Part shown: positions 44,756-57,594 of the stretch, piece after piece | Layout of the letters: the number at the start of each line of letters is the position of its first letter | Position numbering within the stretch: position 1 is the stretch's first letter | Origin: Helichrysum umbraculigerum | Lineage: Eukaryota > Streptophyta > Magnoliopsida > Asterales > Asteraceae | NCBI GenBank assembly: GCA_949592205.1 | Contig: CATIUR010000003.1 | Location: 79,264,501 to 79,328,500, forward strand | Reading direction: 5' to 3' | Length of the DNA: 64,000 bases | Notes under the pieces: generated by a model | The model's input: only the letters and a program-made list of their open reading frames with translations | Database searches by the model: none | Told to the model about the DNA's origin: nothing | Translations under genes and position numbers: made by a program

Positions 44756-45547
44756 ATGTCGAGACAAAACCTGATTCACGTGTACGCTTCGGACGAGGAG
44801 CCCACTGAGGATCTCGAGGGCATTGCGACTTCAGCGCCCGAGAGCCCGTCTATCCATGATTGGGCCACATCTGACGATACCTATGTGCCGCCGTGCACAC
44901 ATCCTGACATTACACCTGCTACCACACACCCTACTACCAGATCACAGTTTCACATTGGAGAGTCTTCCCGGGGGTCCCGACTGGTACGGGCTCCGAGGAA
45001 GACAGTAGGGGTACTTCCCACTGGACCACTCGCGCCCCACGACTCGTCGCCAGAGGATGAGGAGAGAGTTATCCATTGTGTTGAGCAGCCACCACTGAGA
45101 GCGCCTAGACTCGCTCACTTAGAGTTGATGACTCCCATGCTTGCACGATGGAGATCACTAGAGGGTTTTCCCTCTACCTTCGAGACTGGGGAGTCTTCCC
45201 AGGCACCAGCTCCACTTCCTACCACCGGTGAGCCGGTAGAGCTGACCCTCCCTACTCTGGTATCTGTGATGCGTACTTTATTTCGCATTTCTTCAGGTAG
45301 AGGCTATCTCCTCATGGAGTTACGGGGTGATGTGGCACACTTAGATGCAGATATGATACACCTGCATGAGACTTGTCATTTCCTGATGGGCGACATGATT
45401 GTTGCCAGAGAGGTTGCTGAGACTGCACGTGCTCGTGTTAGGGCACTTGAGGGGCGTGTCAGGGCAGCAGGGATGGCTGTTGGAGTCTGTGTACTTATGG
45501 CTGTGCTGAGGACAGCCGTGGGATGGATTTTACCGTATTTCCGTTAG
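44756..45547 (+). CDS. Extra ORF between 5' LTR and gag, 263 aa, coiled coil
   Basis: Open frame from MSRQNLIHVYASDEEP to FR-stop. The N-terminal half is acidic, Pro/Ser/Thr-rich and probably disordered. The middle is Leu-rich (LELMTPMLARWRSLEGF, LVSVMRTLFRI) and the C-terminus is a likely coiled coil (AREVAETARARVRALEGRVRAAG). It has no zinc knuckle, protease or envelope feature. It lies in sense orientation about 160 nt after the PBS and 0.7 kb before gag. It is longer and far richer in GC than its surroundings and is intact while gag-pol is broken. A shorter relative is at the same place in the element at 58328 (61186-61693). Function unknown. Confidence 0.6.
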   Translation: MSRQNLIHVYASDEEPTEDLEGIATSAPESPSIHDWATSDDTYVPPCTHPDITPATTHPTTRSQFHIGESSRGSRLVRAPRKTVGVLPTGPLAPHDSSPEDEERVIHCVEQPPLRAPRLAHLELMTPMLARWRSLEGFPSTFETGESSQAPAPLPTTGEPVELTLPTLVSVMRTLFRISSGRGYLLMELRGDVAHLDADMIHLHETCHFLMGDMIVAREVAETARARVRALEGRVRAAGMAVGVCVLMAVLRTAVGWILPYFR

Positions 45548-46244
45548 ACCTAGGTATGGCGGGTTGTGCTTACTTGCATTGGATAGCTTCTTTTGGTTGA
45601 TGGGCGTATTAGGAGACCCATCACGTATTATGTAGATGTGTATCAGGTGGGCATGTGTATGTACTTATTAGACTTGTATTAGGAAAACTGATGTTAGAAT
45701 GGGTGTATGTATAGGAAAACCCATTGTCTTATGTATAGCCCTAACCATTGATGGGCGTATTAGGGATCCCATCTTGTTTGTACGAAACTGTTGTATCAGC
45801 GTTGTACCCTTTTGATATATTATAACTTATGTTTGGTTGTATTTTGTATTCATTTTATTTGTCTACAACCATAGTGTTTTATCTATACCTATATGCTTGT
45901 GATTGAAAAATAACCACTCAACAATTATTGTAATCATTTCTTGCAAACTTTGAAACATACCACACTTTGAATTATTGATTTTTATCTTGGATTCTATTGA
46001 ACATTGATTTGGTTAAATGATAATGAAAAGAAATATGTATTTGGCATTATATAATGACGCCTGGCTAACGTGATTATATTGTACAAAGTACATATGGGCG
46101 TTTCAAAGTCGTGCGACATATAATGTGAAAGCTTATTCTTCAATCCTCCATACTATTTCTTTGTTAAAGCAATGTGAAATCTTGTTCATCACATTCATTA
46201 TCTTGGCATTGACCTCTGCATTTTATTCATCGCAGAACGAAATC
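45548..46244 (+). other. Spacer between extra ORF and gag
   Basis: AT-rich, no supported coding content. It contains repeated TGATGGGCGTATTAGG-like stretches (45595-45770). Confidence 0.5.
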
Positions 46245-47152
46245 ATGCCGTCAAAACGAAGAATCACTAAGAACAGTCGACGAACGTCTATACCACCAAT
46301 TCACGAAACCACTCCACCACCTAACATCGAAGAAACCACTGAACAGATGATTGCAAGGCGGATTGCTGAAGGCATTGCCCAGTATGAGGCAAGCCGCAAC
46401 CGCGATCAGGGAATAAATAACAGTGGAACAACCCCTCCTAACAGTGAGACACCTGTGAACACTAGACGTGGGTGTTCATATAAGACTTTTCAGGCTTGTA
46501 AGCTACCACCTTTCTGTGGCACTGAGGGTGCTATCGGTATCATACACTGGATAGAGAAGATGGATTCTGTGTTGGACATCAGTGATTGTTTACCAGACAC
46601 TGCAGTGAAATATGTCGCCTGCACACTAGCTGATAAAGCTTTGACTTGGTGGAACAGTCAAGTCCAATCGCTTGGACGACCAGCTGCCTACTCCATGACA
46701 TGGGAAACATTGAAACATCTGATGTTAGAAGAATTCTGCCCTCGAAGTGAGATGCAGAAAGTTGAGACTGACTGTGGAACATCGCCATGATTGGGGCCGA
46801 TGTCACTGGTTATACAACCAGGTTTCAAGAACTAGCTCACCTTGTGCCACATATGGTAACTCCCGAGTACAAGCGTATTGAGCGTTATGTATATGGTCTA
46901 GCGCCGCAGATCAGGAGTTTGGTTACGTCCTCCAAGCCTGACACGTTCAGAAGCGCTGTCACTTTAGCGCAGAGCCTAACTGATGAGGCAGTCAGAATGG
47001 GGACATTGACCAAGAAAACTATATCGGGTAAGGTTGAGCCGAGCAGTACTGAAGCGGGTAGTTCTGGAGGAAAGAAACGTTAGTGGAACGACCGCCAGGG
47101 TCAAACAAACAAGAAAGAATCTGGGAATCCAAAGTCTTAGGCTGCCACCATT
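46245..47152 (+). pseudogene. gag of family-5 element, frameshifted
   Basis: Starts MPSKRRITKNSRR. The retrotransposon gag core (FCGTEGAIGIIHWIEKMDSVL..ALTWWNSQVQSLG) is readable to about 46770. A frameshift follows, with continuation at 46787 (GYTTRFQELAHLVP..IERYVYGL). Stops at 47081 and about 47138 separate it from the zinc-knuckle region. Gag forms the virus-like particle in this family. Confidence 0.82.
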
Positions 47153-50100
47153 GTGGAACCAAAGCCATACTTAGGTAACAAACCTAAGTGTGATAAGTGT
47201 AGTAAACACCATGAGGGTGAATGCTGGTTTTGCGACAGCTGTAAGGGATGGGGTCACAAAACCCAAAACTGTAAGGTTAACCCTGCCCCTAAGGAAAACA
47301 CTGTACGCCAAAACCATGGGTGTTTTGAGTTAGGCGACACGAGGCATTATCGGAACCGTTGCCCTCGACTTAACAATCAAAACCGCAATGCCAACAACGC
47401 CCACAACCGCAACAACAATGGAAACAACCGTGGAAACAACAACAACCGAGCCAACAACAACAATCGGGCTAACAACAACAACAACCAGCCAGCTCGTGGA
47501 CGTCTGTTCATGCTAGGAGCACCAGAAGCACGTCAGGATCCTAACACAGTCACTGGTACGTTTCTAGTAAACAACCACTTTGCATCTGTGTTATTTGATT
47601 CCGGTGCTGATTTAAGCTTTGTGTCCATTGAGTTTAGACCACTATTAGAAATCGAATCCCTTAAGCTAGATAACAAATACACTGTAGAGTTAGCCGATGG
47701 TAAGTTGATTGAATCAGGAGAAATAGTACCAGGATGCACCTTAACATTGGAAGGACATTCTTTCAAAATAGACTTACTACCGGTAGAACTAGGGAGCTTC
47801 GATATAGTGGTTGGTATGGATTGGCTGTCACTAAACCGTGCGGAGATTATCTTTTATGAAAAGATTGTACGGCTACCATTACCGTCAGGAGAGATGTTGA
47901 CGATTCAAGGAGAAAAGAGTAATCGTATGGTGAAAACGATTACATGCATGAAAGCGAGTAAGTATCTACGAAAGGGGTACCAAGCGTTTTTGGTACATGT
48001 TGTGGATAAGAAACCCGATGAGCGACGCATAGACGATGTGCCCATTGTGCGAGACTACCCAGGGGTATTTCCCGACGAGTTACCAGGATTACCACCCCCA
48101 AGGTAGGTTGAATTTCATATCGACCTAGTGCCTGGAGCAGCACCAATTGCTCGTGCACCGTATCGTCTAGCTCCATCAGAGATGCAGGAACTGTCTGCAC
48201 AATTGCAAGAACTTTTGGACTTAGGATTCATCCGACCGAGCTTTTCACCGTGGGGAGCTCCGGTTTTGTTTGTCAAGAAAAAGGATGGATCAATGCGGAT
48301 GTGCATCGATTATCGGGAACTGAACAAAGTGACTGTCAAAATCGATACCCATTACCACGCATCGATGATTTGTTTGACCAGCTGCAAGGGTCAAGTTACT
48401 ACTCAAAGATCGACCTGCGATCTGGTTACCATCAACTGAAGGTACGGGATGAGGATATCCCTAAGACTGCGTTTAGGACTCGATACGGTCATTATGAGTT
48501 CTTGGTCATGCCGTTTGGGCTGACAAACGCGCCAGCAGTGTTCATGGATCTCATGAATCGAGTATGCAAACCCTACTTGGATAAATTCGTCATTGTGTTT
48601 ATCGACGACATCTTGATATACTCACGAACGAAGGAAGACCATGAACAACATCTGAGAATGATTCTGGAGTTACTAGAGAAAGAGAAGCTTTATGCAAAAT
48701 TCTCTAAGTGCGAATTTTGGATGCGTGAAGTTCATTTCCTTGGTCATGTGATCAATAACAAGGGAATTCACGTGGACCCATCCAAAATTGAGGCAATTAA
48801 AAACTGGGAAGCCCCGAAAACTCCATCTGAGATACGGCAATTTCTTGGGCTAGCCGGCTATTACCGACGATTCATCGAGAACTTCTCGAAAATAGCTCAA
48901 CCACTTACCACCCTAACGCAAAAAGACAAGAAATTTGATTGGGGCGAAAAGCAAGAGAATGCTTTTCAATTGCTGAAACAGAAACTGAGCACTGCACCTA
49001 TCCTGTCACTACCGGAAGGAATAGAAAACTTTGTTGTCTACTGTGATGCTTCACATCAAGGATTAGGTTGTGTGCTAATGCAAAACGACAAAGTCATTGC
49101 TTATGCGTCTCGTCAATTGAAGATTCACGAGAAGAACTATACGACACATGACTTAGAATTGGGAGCAGTCATTTTTGCTCTTAAAATCTGGAGACACTAC
49201 CTGTACGGTACAAAGTGTACGATATTCACCGATCACAGAAGTCTCCAACACATATTTGATCAAAAAGAACTCAACATGAGACAAAGACGTTGGGTAGAAC
49301 TATTGAATGATTACGACTGTGAAATCAAGTACTATCCGGGCAAAGCTAATGTAGTAGCGGATGCCTTAAGTCGTAAGGAAAGGGTAAAACCTCGAAGAGT
49401 TCGAGCATTAGGATTGACAATCCACTCGAGTCTCATTTCCCAAATTCGTGACGCTCAACAAGCGGCCTTTACTCCAGAACGTATGAAGGATGAATCCCTC
49501 AAGGGGATGGAGAAACAACTGGAGTCGAAAGACAATGGAGTATTGTATTATATGAATCGAATTTGGATACCTTGTGTTGATGAATTACGTAACTTGATAT
49601 TGGACGAAGCACATAAGTCCAACTATTCGATACATCCTGGTGCAGATAAGATGTATCACGATTTGAAAGGTTTTTATTGGTGGCCTGGTATGAAACGTGA
49701 TATTGCTACCTACGTTAGTAGATGCCTGACTTGTGCAATATGGGCTTTTGCAACAACCTGAGATGCCCAAATGGAAATGGAAACACATCACGATGGACTT
49801 CATTATGAAGCTACCAAAAACAACATCTGGAATGGACACCATATGGGTGATTGTGGACCGACTGACTAAGTCAGCTCACTTTTTAGCCATCAAGGAAACG
49901 GATAAGATGGAAAAGCTGGCTAGAATCTACATAAAAGAGGTAGTTTCTAGACATGGAGTCCCATTATCCATCATCTCTGATAGAGATGCACGATTCACCT
50001 CTCGCTTCTGGCAAACGCTTCAACAAGCATTGGGCACTAGACTCGACATGAGTACTGCCTACCACCCGCAAACTGACGGTCAAAGCGAGCGAACAATTCA

Positions 50101-50860
50101 AACGCTTGAAGACTTGTTACGAGCCTGTGCGATTGACTTTGGAGGAAACTGGGATGTTCATCTCCCTTTAGCCGAATTCTCGTACAATAATAGTTATCAT
50201 ACGAGCATACAAATGGCACCTTTTGAGGCGTTATACGGACGCAAGTGCCGATCTCCACTCTGTTGGGCAGAGTTAGACGACAGACAGTTGTCAGGTCCTG
50301 AGATAGTCCAAGAAACAACGGACAAGATATCTCAAGTGATTACTCGATTGAAAACGGCACGAGACCGACAAAAGAGTTATGCAGACAATAGACGGAAACC
50401 TTTGGAGTTTCAAGTGGGTGACAGAGTTCTACTCAAGGTATCTCCTTGGAAAGAAGTGGTACGATTTGGTAAACGTGGTAAACTGAACCCTCGTTACGTT
50501 GGACCTTTTGAAATCCTAGCAAGAATTGGTCCTGTAGCTTATAAGCTTAAACTGCCGCAAGAACTTAACAATATTCACGACACTTTTCACGTGTCTAACT
50601 TGAAAAAGTGTCTATCGGACGAGACACTAATTATCCCTCCTGACGAAGTCTTCATTGACTCAAAGCTCAACTTTGTGGAGGAACCTATCGAAATCATCGA
50701 TCGAAAAACACATAAACTCCGACGCAGTCGGATCGAACTAGTTAAGATTCGATGGAACTCGAAACGTGGTACAGAATCTACATGGGAACGTGAGGATGAA
50801 ATGCGCAAGAAATATCCTCACTTATTCGAAAGCGTGACCACGACTCACGACACATCTTAA
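47153..50860 (+). pseudogene. pol of family-5 element (zinc knuckle to chromodomain), broken
   Basis: One zinc knuckle is intact (CDSCKGWGHKTQNC). A second has lost its second Cys (CFELGDTRHYRNRC). An Asn-rich linker leads to protease with DSGA (47599), then RT with FIDDILIYS (48600), RNase H (FVVYCDASHQG, ADALSRKE), integrase (HPGADKMYHD, ISDRDARFTS, TDGQSERT) and a chromodomain (50660-50830). Breaks are a TAG at 48104, a 1-nt frameshift near 48345, and a deletion near 49735 that removes about ten codons after the integrase zinc Cys pair. The last frame, 49733-50860, is clean to its stop. Confidence 0.88.
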
Positions 50861-50884
50861 ATCTCGGGACGAGATTTCCCTAAC

Positions 50885-50894
50885 GGGGGGAGAA
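50885..50894 (+). other. Polypurine tract, family-5 element
   Basis: GGGGGGAGAA directly before the 3' LTR. Confidence 0.82.
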
Positions 50895-52804
50895 TGTGAC
50901 AACTCTCCAAATTAGGTATTAATTAACATTTAAGCATGTGCATTCTTACGCTAATTTCCTGGTTAAGTTTTAACAAAACTTTTTGTCGTGATGTAAGTCT
51001 AGCAAGCCCAGTACTTTTAAACAAAAAGTAATATATAATACGTAGTGAATTGTAATTTCGTATGAATATATCGGAACGAACCCGACAAAAATAAATAACA
51101 AAAGTTCGTGGCACAAAAATAATTAATAATTTCAATTATTACTTACGAGTATTAATGTATCTATAACATATAGATAAAATGATTTAAAATATACGTTTTA
51201 TATAAAACGTATTATAAACGAACAGAAACAATTATAAAACGTACCCAGAGATCACGAATGATAAAAAGTTTATTTTCTCATACGTTTGAAAGTATTTGGA
51301 ACATTACCTCAAAATATGAGTTCGTAATTTAACTGAAATTTGGCGCCCAATTGGATGCGCGCAGTAAAATGTACAAATTTGTATAACAGTCTAAAATAAT
51401 GAAAATCTCATTATTCTAAATTTAAATAACGCATCTGGAGAACATCTATAAAATAAAAATATAAAATATTAGATTTTATATTGCACTAATTATACCCGTA
51501 CCCGAAATTAACGGGTCAAATACAACACTAGAACTCAATTATTTGAGATAGACTTCTGTTTCAAACCCATACCTTTGAAAATTAAAAACGTACGCCATAT
51601 TATATAATTCCCTACTTTTCCATGTTCTCACACTACCAACAACAATAATTCATTCTACCTAAAATTTCTACTGAGATCTTCTTCCTGGGAGCTTCCATCC
51701 ACAAAGAGGAGCAAACAACAAAGCAGTAGCAGCAAAGCTCCATCAACAATATTTAACAACATAACATATTAATAATAATCATCTTCATTATCATCGTCAT
51801 AATCATCATCCGATCATCATTGTAAGGACACAACAACTTTTATACTCACTTTACATTAATATACATAGTATAAACTTGATTATAATGTGTTTGTGAAAGA
51901 TTGAAACTAAAACAAAGCAAAAATCAAACTTTGGTGATGATAATTTTTAGAACCAAAAATGTATGACTCTTGTATCAAAATTTTGCCATGTATATGTTGT
52001 CACATAAATGATACTACGTATTTAATCTTAAATTATAAAAGCACAAATACTTAAAACAAAATGATCAAAACCAAAACCATAAATACTAATTAAATGTTTT
52101 ATGTCTCTTGCTTTGACTCTGACGAACACAAGCAAAAAAAAAAAAAAAAAAAAAGTCAAATATAAAAGATGTCTAAGCATATTTTCCTTATTTCTGGCTG
52201 TTTATATTTTTTTATTTAGTGCTCTAATTTAACATTTTTTTTTTTTTTTACAATTACATTTATTACAATTTTTATATAATTGTAAAAATTTGCTTTAACA
52301 ATAACAATTAACCTTTGGGGTTGTTGATATGTATTTATATAGAAATGGCATGTTAAAGATCGCTAGCCGCATTCTGTTTTCAACATTATTATTAATTACT
52401 TGAGCCTAAATCGCATGCCTCTTCATATTTGCTAGCTGAGTACAAGTATTACAATAGATTTGAGCTTAGGCTCACTTAAAATTGGGCCGGACAAGTTATT
52501 AGACATTTGGGCTGGGTGATAAACTAAACGGGCCGAATAGTTGGGCCAAGCCCACTTGGGCCGAAAGTTGTAACCTCAAATGTTATTGGGTCAAGACAAA
52601 TCAAATGGGCCAGGTTATATTTATATAATTGGGCCATATTAATCGGGCCACATTATTTGGGCCGTACTATTGGGCCGAGCGAATTGAACCAAGCCCAACA
52701 GACCGTGAAACTCTAAAACAAAATCGCTACTCGAGTAATTATAAATGAAAATGAATACTTAATTTTAAAACATTTCGACAAATATAAAAAGTCATTTTAC
52801 AAAG

Positions 52805-52806
<2 letters not shown>

Positions 52807-52881
<75 letters not shown>
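52807..52881. repeat. (TA)n microsatellite
   Basis: About 37 TA units where the 5' LTR copy has about five (33185-33195). The length change therefore arose after insertion. Confidence 0.95.
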
Positions 52882-52886
<5 letters not shown>

Positions 52887-53253
52887 AAAACGACGAACGT
52901 ACGAAATATAATATACAACAAGTGTATATATATACATATATATGTACAACAATTATTATATATGTACGACGCCAACAGAATGACATTTATATATATCTAT
53001 ATATACAACTAGAACATGTATGTGGATATATTTAACAAGAAATACGACATAAGAAATAATAACGATATTTCAATATAATGTCAACAACTACTTGTACAAT
53101 TTAAAAGATTACCAATTTCTTAAAGCAAATAAATTATTAAAAAGTTGATCAAACAAATCAAACGTACTTATGTTAATACATTTATTGTATATAGGTTAAC
53201 ACACCTTGGGCATTTATCTATAGGCTGCTAGCTTTCTTTCCGAGCAAACCACC

Positions 53254-53987
53254 GTGAGTTCACAGCCCCTACTTTGCAAATATTTTATGCTTTTAAACAT
53301 AGGGGTGTAAACATAGAAACTGCATGCGAACACATGCAGCAAATTATATAAATGCTTTATTGCTTAATACAACTGTTTGATATGAAATTATATATTTCAC
53401 AACTGTTTTGGGAATTAGACAACATATCCTAGTACGGACCCAGACTCCCAATGTATGCATAAAAAGTCCTTATGTCATGCAAACTATAACCATTAGCTAG
53501 GTGACTCTAGCCACTGAGTATACGAATAGTACTATTGCCATGACGACCCTCCTGTGGATGGAGCGTATACTTAAATGTCCTTCAGGCAAACAACATAAGT
53601 TCTGGTTGTGGTTTGGTTATAGGGTTAGGTCGCGTTACTTTAACCTGTGAGGTTTAGCTCACCTTTCAGGGGATTATAAGTCTAAACATTTCCCACCTAA
53701 TTTATTGGATGAACGTATCCTACAACTATTTTATACCAGATAAACAATCTGGTTATCTTTAAATACTGGTAAACAACTAGACATATATTTTGGGTGACAA
53801 CCCACATAAATCTGTATTTTAGGGTAACAACCCTACAAACTTATATTTTGCAAAACCTGCAAACAATTATTTATTGAATGACATTTCAATAACACAAACA
53901 TAAATGGTTTAACATACCTTACATTTATACAAAACCTGTGAATTCACTCAACATATTTGTTGACGACTTTCTTTCTATGTTTTACAG
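53254..53987 (+). other. Putative intron inside family-5 3' LTR
   Basis: ACC|GTGAGT to TATGTTTTACAG|GAAATT, 734 bp, with TTGACGAC and a pyrimidine tract before the acceptor. The 5' LTR has the same sites at 33569 and 44189 but is interrupted by the nested element. Confidence 0.42.
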
Positions 53988-54389
53988 GAAATTAGTTATG
54001 TAAGTAAGCATCGCATGCATTCAGGATGGACAACCCTGGACTACTTAGGATGCCACATATTTTGGGACAGCTTTTGAGGATTTCCTCTGTATTACTGCAG
54101 ACATTGCAGTTATACTTATGAAATCTTATTATAAACATATGTATTGTAATACTTAATGTTTTAAAACTCTACTACTACTACTGTACGACTTACATAGTCG
54201 TACTACTTTTGTAACAACTGTTTTAAACTGGCATCCTTATCTATTATGTTGTGCAATAGCCATATGCTCTTAGTATGTATGTATTGTTTGATTGGATTTA
54301 AACTGCTCACGCCCCGTCACGTCATTAAGGCTTCCGCATGTTTAATTAGTACTGATCATGATTAGCGTTTGGCGGGGTGTGACAACATC

Positions 54390-55216
54390 GAGGTCTATGA
54401 TTTGTGTATTTCTTTCATTTTTGTTTAAATTCATAACTCTATTTCAAATAGGGTGGTTTAACTATTATAATATGTCATTTTGTATCTTCTTCCAATTAGG
54501 TTTCACGTACTGCTTCATTGATGAATAAAGCTTTTATGTAATGATTAATTGGTTTTATTTACCTGTATTTGTAAACAAGTACGTCAAAATTCCATATTAT
54601 GGATTCTTCTTCTTCAACAGCTTGAGGTGAGCATGTCTGTCTCAACTTTTTTTTACAATGTTATGATTTTAATTGCTATTATGATTTTTCATGACAGTTT
54701 GCTAATTTGGAGATTTTCATGAAGAATCTCATATATTGTAGTATTTTTTTATTTTTTTATAAATATTTTAGAGTTTTGTTATTGTAGATTTATGGTAGTT
54801 TATGATAAGTAACTTTATATGGGGTGGAATCTTATGAATTAGGATATAAATTTTTCATTTTAATTCACTCTTCAAATCAAATAGTATGGTATTCTTCTTT
54901 TCGATTCAATTTTCTTTTTCTTTTTTCTCTAGCGAAAAACCAATTCAATGACTTTAGTTACGAATGCTCACCCCAACTTGCACCTAATCATATGATATGC
55001 AGAGATACACGACGAGAATCATTTGAATCAGAATAATTATATTTAAAAATTTGGCAACGGATGTGATTTATCGTAATGTTCATTAGTAATGGCAATTTCG
55101 TTTTCAGGTATTGATGTTTTCTTGTTGTTATTAATTATAAAATCCTATTTTAAGCAATAATAGTATTTAAGTTTTACATTTTTCCATTTCGGTTAATAAA
55201 TTTTCTTGATTTATTT
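54390..55216. other. Flanking DNA between retroelements
   Basis: AT-rich, with short frames only (a 70-codon plus frame at 54824 is not supported by anything). No repeat was recognised. Confidence 0.45.
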
Positions 55217-55527
55217 TGTAACACCCCCAAATTTAATGATTTGCGGAAGCATACCTGGGTGTTACTAATCAATATACAAAGCACAAGATATACAGTAAAC
55301 GACCTCTAAATGAGACGTTGTAAAACGATTTCATAGAAATATATGTTTGAAAACTTAATGTTTTCGTATACAAAATGTAGTTTCCTAGAGTCCACGCGTA
55401 TGGCGGGAGATTCTATTACATAATCAACATGTACAAAAGATAATGCTGAGAATCTCCGTTAATGCAGTTTAGTTGAAATCATGCGACTCTGGCTATGTCC
55501 TGGAGAAATCCTACTCCATATGAGTAC

Positions 55528-56036
55528 CTGATAATACATGCTAAAAGGTCAACACGAATGTTGGTGAATCTCACAGGTTTGTAAGTAATATCAGTTTTGA
55601 ACACAAGATTTCATCAGTAGTGCCCGCAGGCGTAAATCAAGTGTTTGCAAATCCAGCAAATGTAAAGTAAATAAGTTATACCGTTGCCATGAGGCTCATA
55701 ATCGAAGCTTAACCCGTAAGTAATAAATTGCTCCCGTGACATGCTCGTAACTGAGCAAGCATAAGTAACGAAATAATAGTCGCCCGTTTATACAGTACGG
55801 TTCGTGGTAGCGCTACTACCCCGGGCGGGGAGGGTCATTTCCCTAATGGATCCATTAACTAGTGTTCGCGCTTAAGTCCATAACTAACGATTAATGATGG
55901 AGAGACTTCAGTGAAAAGTAAGTAACTCATGCAATCCCGTATAGTAAAATGTATATTTCGTACTTGTGTTCAAGAAAAGTAAGCAATGTATCTCACCTCG
56001 TATGTAAAACAGTAAAAGTGGGGCTGTAAGACTCAC
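55528..56036 (-). other. Putative intron inside family-2 LTR
   Basis: On the minus strand CTCAG|GTGAGT (56037/56036) to TTATCAG|GTACTC (55528/55527), 509 bp. Confidence 0.43.
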
Positions 56037-56369
56037 CTGAGCCTTTGCGAGTACGTTTATATAAATAAACGAGCAAGTAATATCAACCGTAGGTTCTCCG
56101 AACCCGTAACCTCCAAACGCCTAAACACGTAAAGTTAAGTAAGTAGATGTCTCGCAAGACCATCTAGGCTTGTTGTCCACACAACCCGTTATGTCCGTTG
56201 TTTGTCATTCGAATGTTTGTTTGAAAGTTTGTACGCGTTTTGTAATTTAGAGTGGCCCGTTGGTGAACGAGAGTAAATAATAATTTTTAAGTGTTGTTAT
56301 GAATAGTGAAATTTTATCCCGTTTGCTACAGTGTTTTTCTACAGTAACTTTGACTTTTCTATTCTGGTT

Positions 56370-56726
56370 TATGCGACATTTCTATGCGTCACTTAAGTTG
56401 GTCATGCGACACTAAGGAAGTGTCGGGTGATGTGTCGGGTATTCAAGTCGTGCGTCACTAGTGTAGTGTCGTATAAAGTAGGAGTTTAATATCATGCGAC
56501 ACTTAGGAAGTGTCGGTAACAAGTGTCGGTATAAGGATGAGGGCGTCACTAAACTAGTGTCGGTATAAGTGTCGGTTCAATTATAGGCGTCACTTAGGCA
56601 AGTGACGTAACATAGTGTCGGTAAAGGTCCTGCGTCACTAACGAAGTGTCGGTACAAGGTTTTATGCGGCACTCAGCAAGTGTCGCACGAAGTGTCGCAT
56701 ATCTGGGTTCGTCTATGCGACACTAA
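56370..56726. repeat. AGTGTCGG/GCGACACT array in LTR
   Basis: About 20 GTGTCG, GCGACAC or GCGTCACT motifs in about 355 bp, at the LTR position where the other families have their own arrays. Core letters are close to the family-1 array, but neighbouring bases differ. Confidence 0.8.
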
Positions 56727-57594
56727 CGTCTGATCGACGGATTTCGAGCCAAAAACATGTTTTCGGGTTTCCTTTTGGTCCGATTCTTTTACCCAACCCT
56801 TATATGAACATATTAAGCCTATATAAACCATAAACTAGTAAAAATGATCGAAAACGAGAGATGTCGGGATTTGTCGGAAACTTACAAAATGCCGAAATGA
56901 AATTCCGGAAAGATAGCGTTGTAGATCGTGAAGTGGTGAACGTTTTTCTCCAAAGGGGTGGTATGATCCGGCGTCGTTTGATGGTGTTATTTTGAGATTT
57001 TAGATGATGGTGGTGGATGGGAATTTTGAAAGAGAATGGAAGGAAGAGAGAAAGAGAAAGTGAGAAAGTGGGTGGAAGTGAGAGGGAAAGGAAAGGAGGT
57101 GGAGGTTTATCCTCCACTTTCAGTTCACGTTCCGCGCTCCGCGCGGTGTTTGTTTTATCCGTCATTTAAGCGTTAAATATTTATTTTACGCGTTAATTAT
57201 CCCTTTTAAATTGCGAATCTTTGTTTAATAATTTAATTGAATTATTTGTCAAATCTTTAAATAATTCGTCTATTTTTGTCTTTAAATCCCGCGTCAACTA
57301 TTTTATTCGTGTCGACATTTATTTGTACGATATAATGCATACTTAAAATATTGTCAAAATAGTATTTGGAAAAATGATCGCGTTATTTGAACAAAATGTT
57401 TCACCAACGTCCGTAATTAACTGAATCGATTTACATTCGATTTAAAGGTTGTGTACGATCAAATCCAATCGCGTATTCGTATATATTCACAAATATATAT
57501 TTCGTTACATTAATTAGCCTAACACAGAACTAATTACATGTATTAATCATAGAATTAGGCACTAAACACTAGTCCTAATTTGGCGGTTGTTACA

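Larger units (their letters stand above)
31281..54384 (+). mobile_element. Tekay/Del-type Ty3-gypsy element (family 5) carrying a nested element
   Basis: The 5' LTR is 31281-33992 plus 43890-44583, split by the nested element. The PBS is at 44588, the internal region runs to 50894, and the 3' LTR is 50895-54384. TSD ACATC occurs at 31276-31280 and 54385-54389. Gene order is an extra ORF, gag, protease, RT, RNase H, integrase and chromodomain, typical of chromoviruses. Without the insert the element is about 13.2 kb, with LTRs of about 3.4 kb. Gag-pol is broken by several stops and frameshifts. Confidence 0.92.
50895..54384 (+). repeat. 3' LTR of family-5 element
   Basis: 3490 bp, TG..CA, uninterrupted. 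Close to the split 5' LTR but with a greatly expanded TA run (52807-52881) and longer poly-A and poly-T runs (52135, 52240). Includes the GGGCC array and a donor/acceptor pair. Confidence 0.92.
55217..57594 (-). repeat. 3' LTR of family-2 element
   Basis: 2378 bp. On the minus strand it starts TGTAACAACCGCC and ends GGGGGTGTTACA. It is clearly related to the plus LTR at 58328-60865 but diverged. Contains a GTGTCGG/GCGACACT array and a donor/acceptor pair. Confidence 0.9.

Noticed and set aside
52792..52986. 64-codon frame of Tyr-Ile repeats
   Set aside because: Direct translation of a TA microsatellite.
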